This document shows positions 5,015-5,245 of a DNA stretch of 5,245 nucleotides, piece by piece; within the stretch, counting starts at the first letter, position 1, and the number at the start of each line of letters is the position of its first letter. The DNA is from a bacterium Ga0077546. GTDB taxonomy: Bacteria > Cyanobacteriota > Vampirovibrionia > Obscuribacterales > Obscuribacteraceae. The notes beneath the pieces are model-generated. The model did not search any database. It was not told the origin of the DNA and saw only the letters and a program-made list of their open reading frames with translations. The translations under genes were made by a program, and so were the position numbers. The DNA lies in NCBI GenBank assembly GCA_001464165.1, contig LNEX01000370.1, positions 1 through 5,245 of the forward strand, read 5' to 3'.

Positions 5015-5245
5015 ATGCTTAGTTTCGATGACGTTCCAGTTTCAAATACAGCTTCTACTGCAGAGGCAAAAGGTGATACTGCCACCTTGAATTTTGCTCC
5101 TAGCGCAGTGGCTCAGGCTGTTTCAAGTGTTTCTGTTGTGCCCGCGGCTCCATTAACAGCAGTTACTCCAGCTACTTTAGAGAGCGGTGCTGGTGCTACT
5201 GGTTTTGAGCAGATTGAAATAACTGACAAACGCATTACTGTTGAC
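5015..5245 (+). CDS. nrdB: Ribonucleoside-diphosphate reductase class Ia, radical beta subunit, N-terminal part
   Basis: The ATG at 5015 opens a frame that stays open to the right edge, giving 77 residues. The protein starts MLSFDDVPVS, continues with about 50 residues rich in Ala, Thr, Val and Ser, and ends with EQIEITDKRITVD. This matches the pattern of long NrdB proteins such as that of Pseudomonas aeruginosa, which start MLSWDEF, have an Ala-rich linker, and reach the conserved core at a 'DEKRMINCR...NQL' segment; the DKRI here is where that core begins. NrdB carries the di-iron centre and tyrosyl radical that start catalysis in NrdA. The ferritin-like core with the metal ligands and radical tyrosine lies beyond the window, so the metal class (Fe or Mn) cannot be judged. 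The position directly after nrdA strongly supports the call. Confidence 0.85.
   Translation, partial: MLSFDDVPVSNTASTAEAKGDTATLNFAPSAVAQAVSSVSVVPAAPLTAVTPATLESGAGATGFEQIEITDKRITVD

Noticed and set aside
1..5245. CRISPR arrays, insertion sequences, tRNA or rRNA genes
   Set aside because: No regularly spaced repeats, transposase-like frames, terminal inverted repeats or tRNA cloverleaf signatures were seen.

Overview
The window holds one complete deoxynucleotide-synthesis gene under a cobalamin (B12) riboswitch, the start of its partner gene, a complete sirtuin gene, and the 5' end of a divergent gene at the left edge. It is bacterial: Shine-Dalgarno sites, compact spacing, an intrinsic terminator and a bacterial riboswitch are all visible. 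Base composition looks balanced, somewhat under 50% GC by eye. The ribonucleotide reductase resembles the long, two-ATP-cone Pseudomonas-type class Ia enzyme, but that type is widespread, so I do not assign a phylum with confidence. A non-photosynthetic cyanobacterial relative or another environmental bacterium would fit; this is only an impression.

Layout. Positions 1-183 (minus strand) encode the N-terminal 61 residues of an unnamed protein that runs off the left edge. Positions 184-317 are a divergent intergenic region. It carries a perfect 24-bp palindrome flanked on both sides by mirrored TATAAA boxes, which looks like a shared promoter/operator for the left gene and the sirtuin. Positions 318-1139 encode a class III (SIRT5/CobB-like) NAD-dependent protein deacylase. 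Positions 1140 to about 1680 hold no convincing gene. They contain a few short repeats, a 35-codon small ORF of doubtful status and, at the end, a GC-rich hairpin followed by T-rich sequence.

Positions of about 1684-1842 form a cobalamin riboswitch, recognised from its GGGAA, GGTGAAAT, CCCGCAACTGTAA and B12-box sequences. It is followed directly by an expression platform in which an antiterminator (1833-1883) and an intrinsic terminator (1875-1915) are mutually exclusive. Then come nrdA (1977-4874, 965 residues) and, after 140 bases, the first 77 codons of nrdB (5015 onward).

How it fits together. NrdA and NrdB form the oxygen-dependent class Ia ribonucleotide reductase, which does not use B12. 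A B12 riboswitch ahead of a B12-independent isozyme is a known logic: when B12 is plentiful the cell can rely on a B12-dependent isozyme (class II, NrdJ) and shut off the alternative. I therefore infer that this genome also encodes a class II reductase and that B12 attenuates nrdAB here. The other enzyme is not in the window. The sirtuin and the left gene look like a separate divergent unit.
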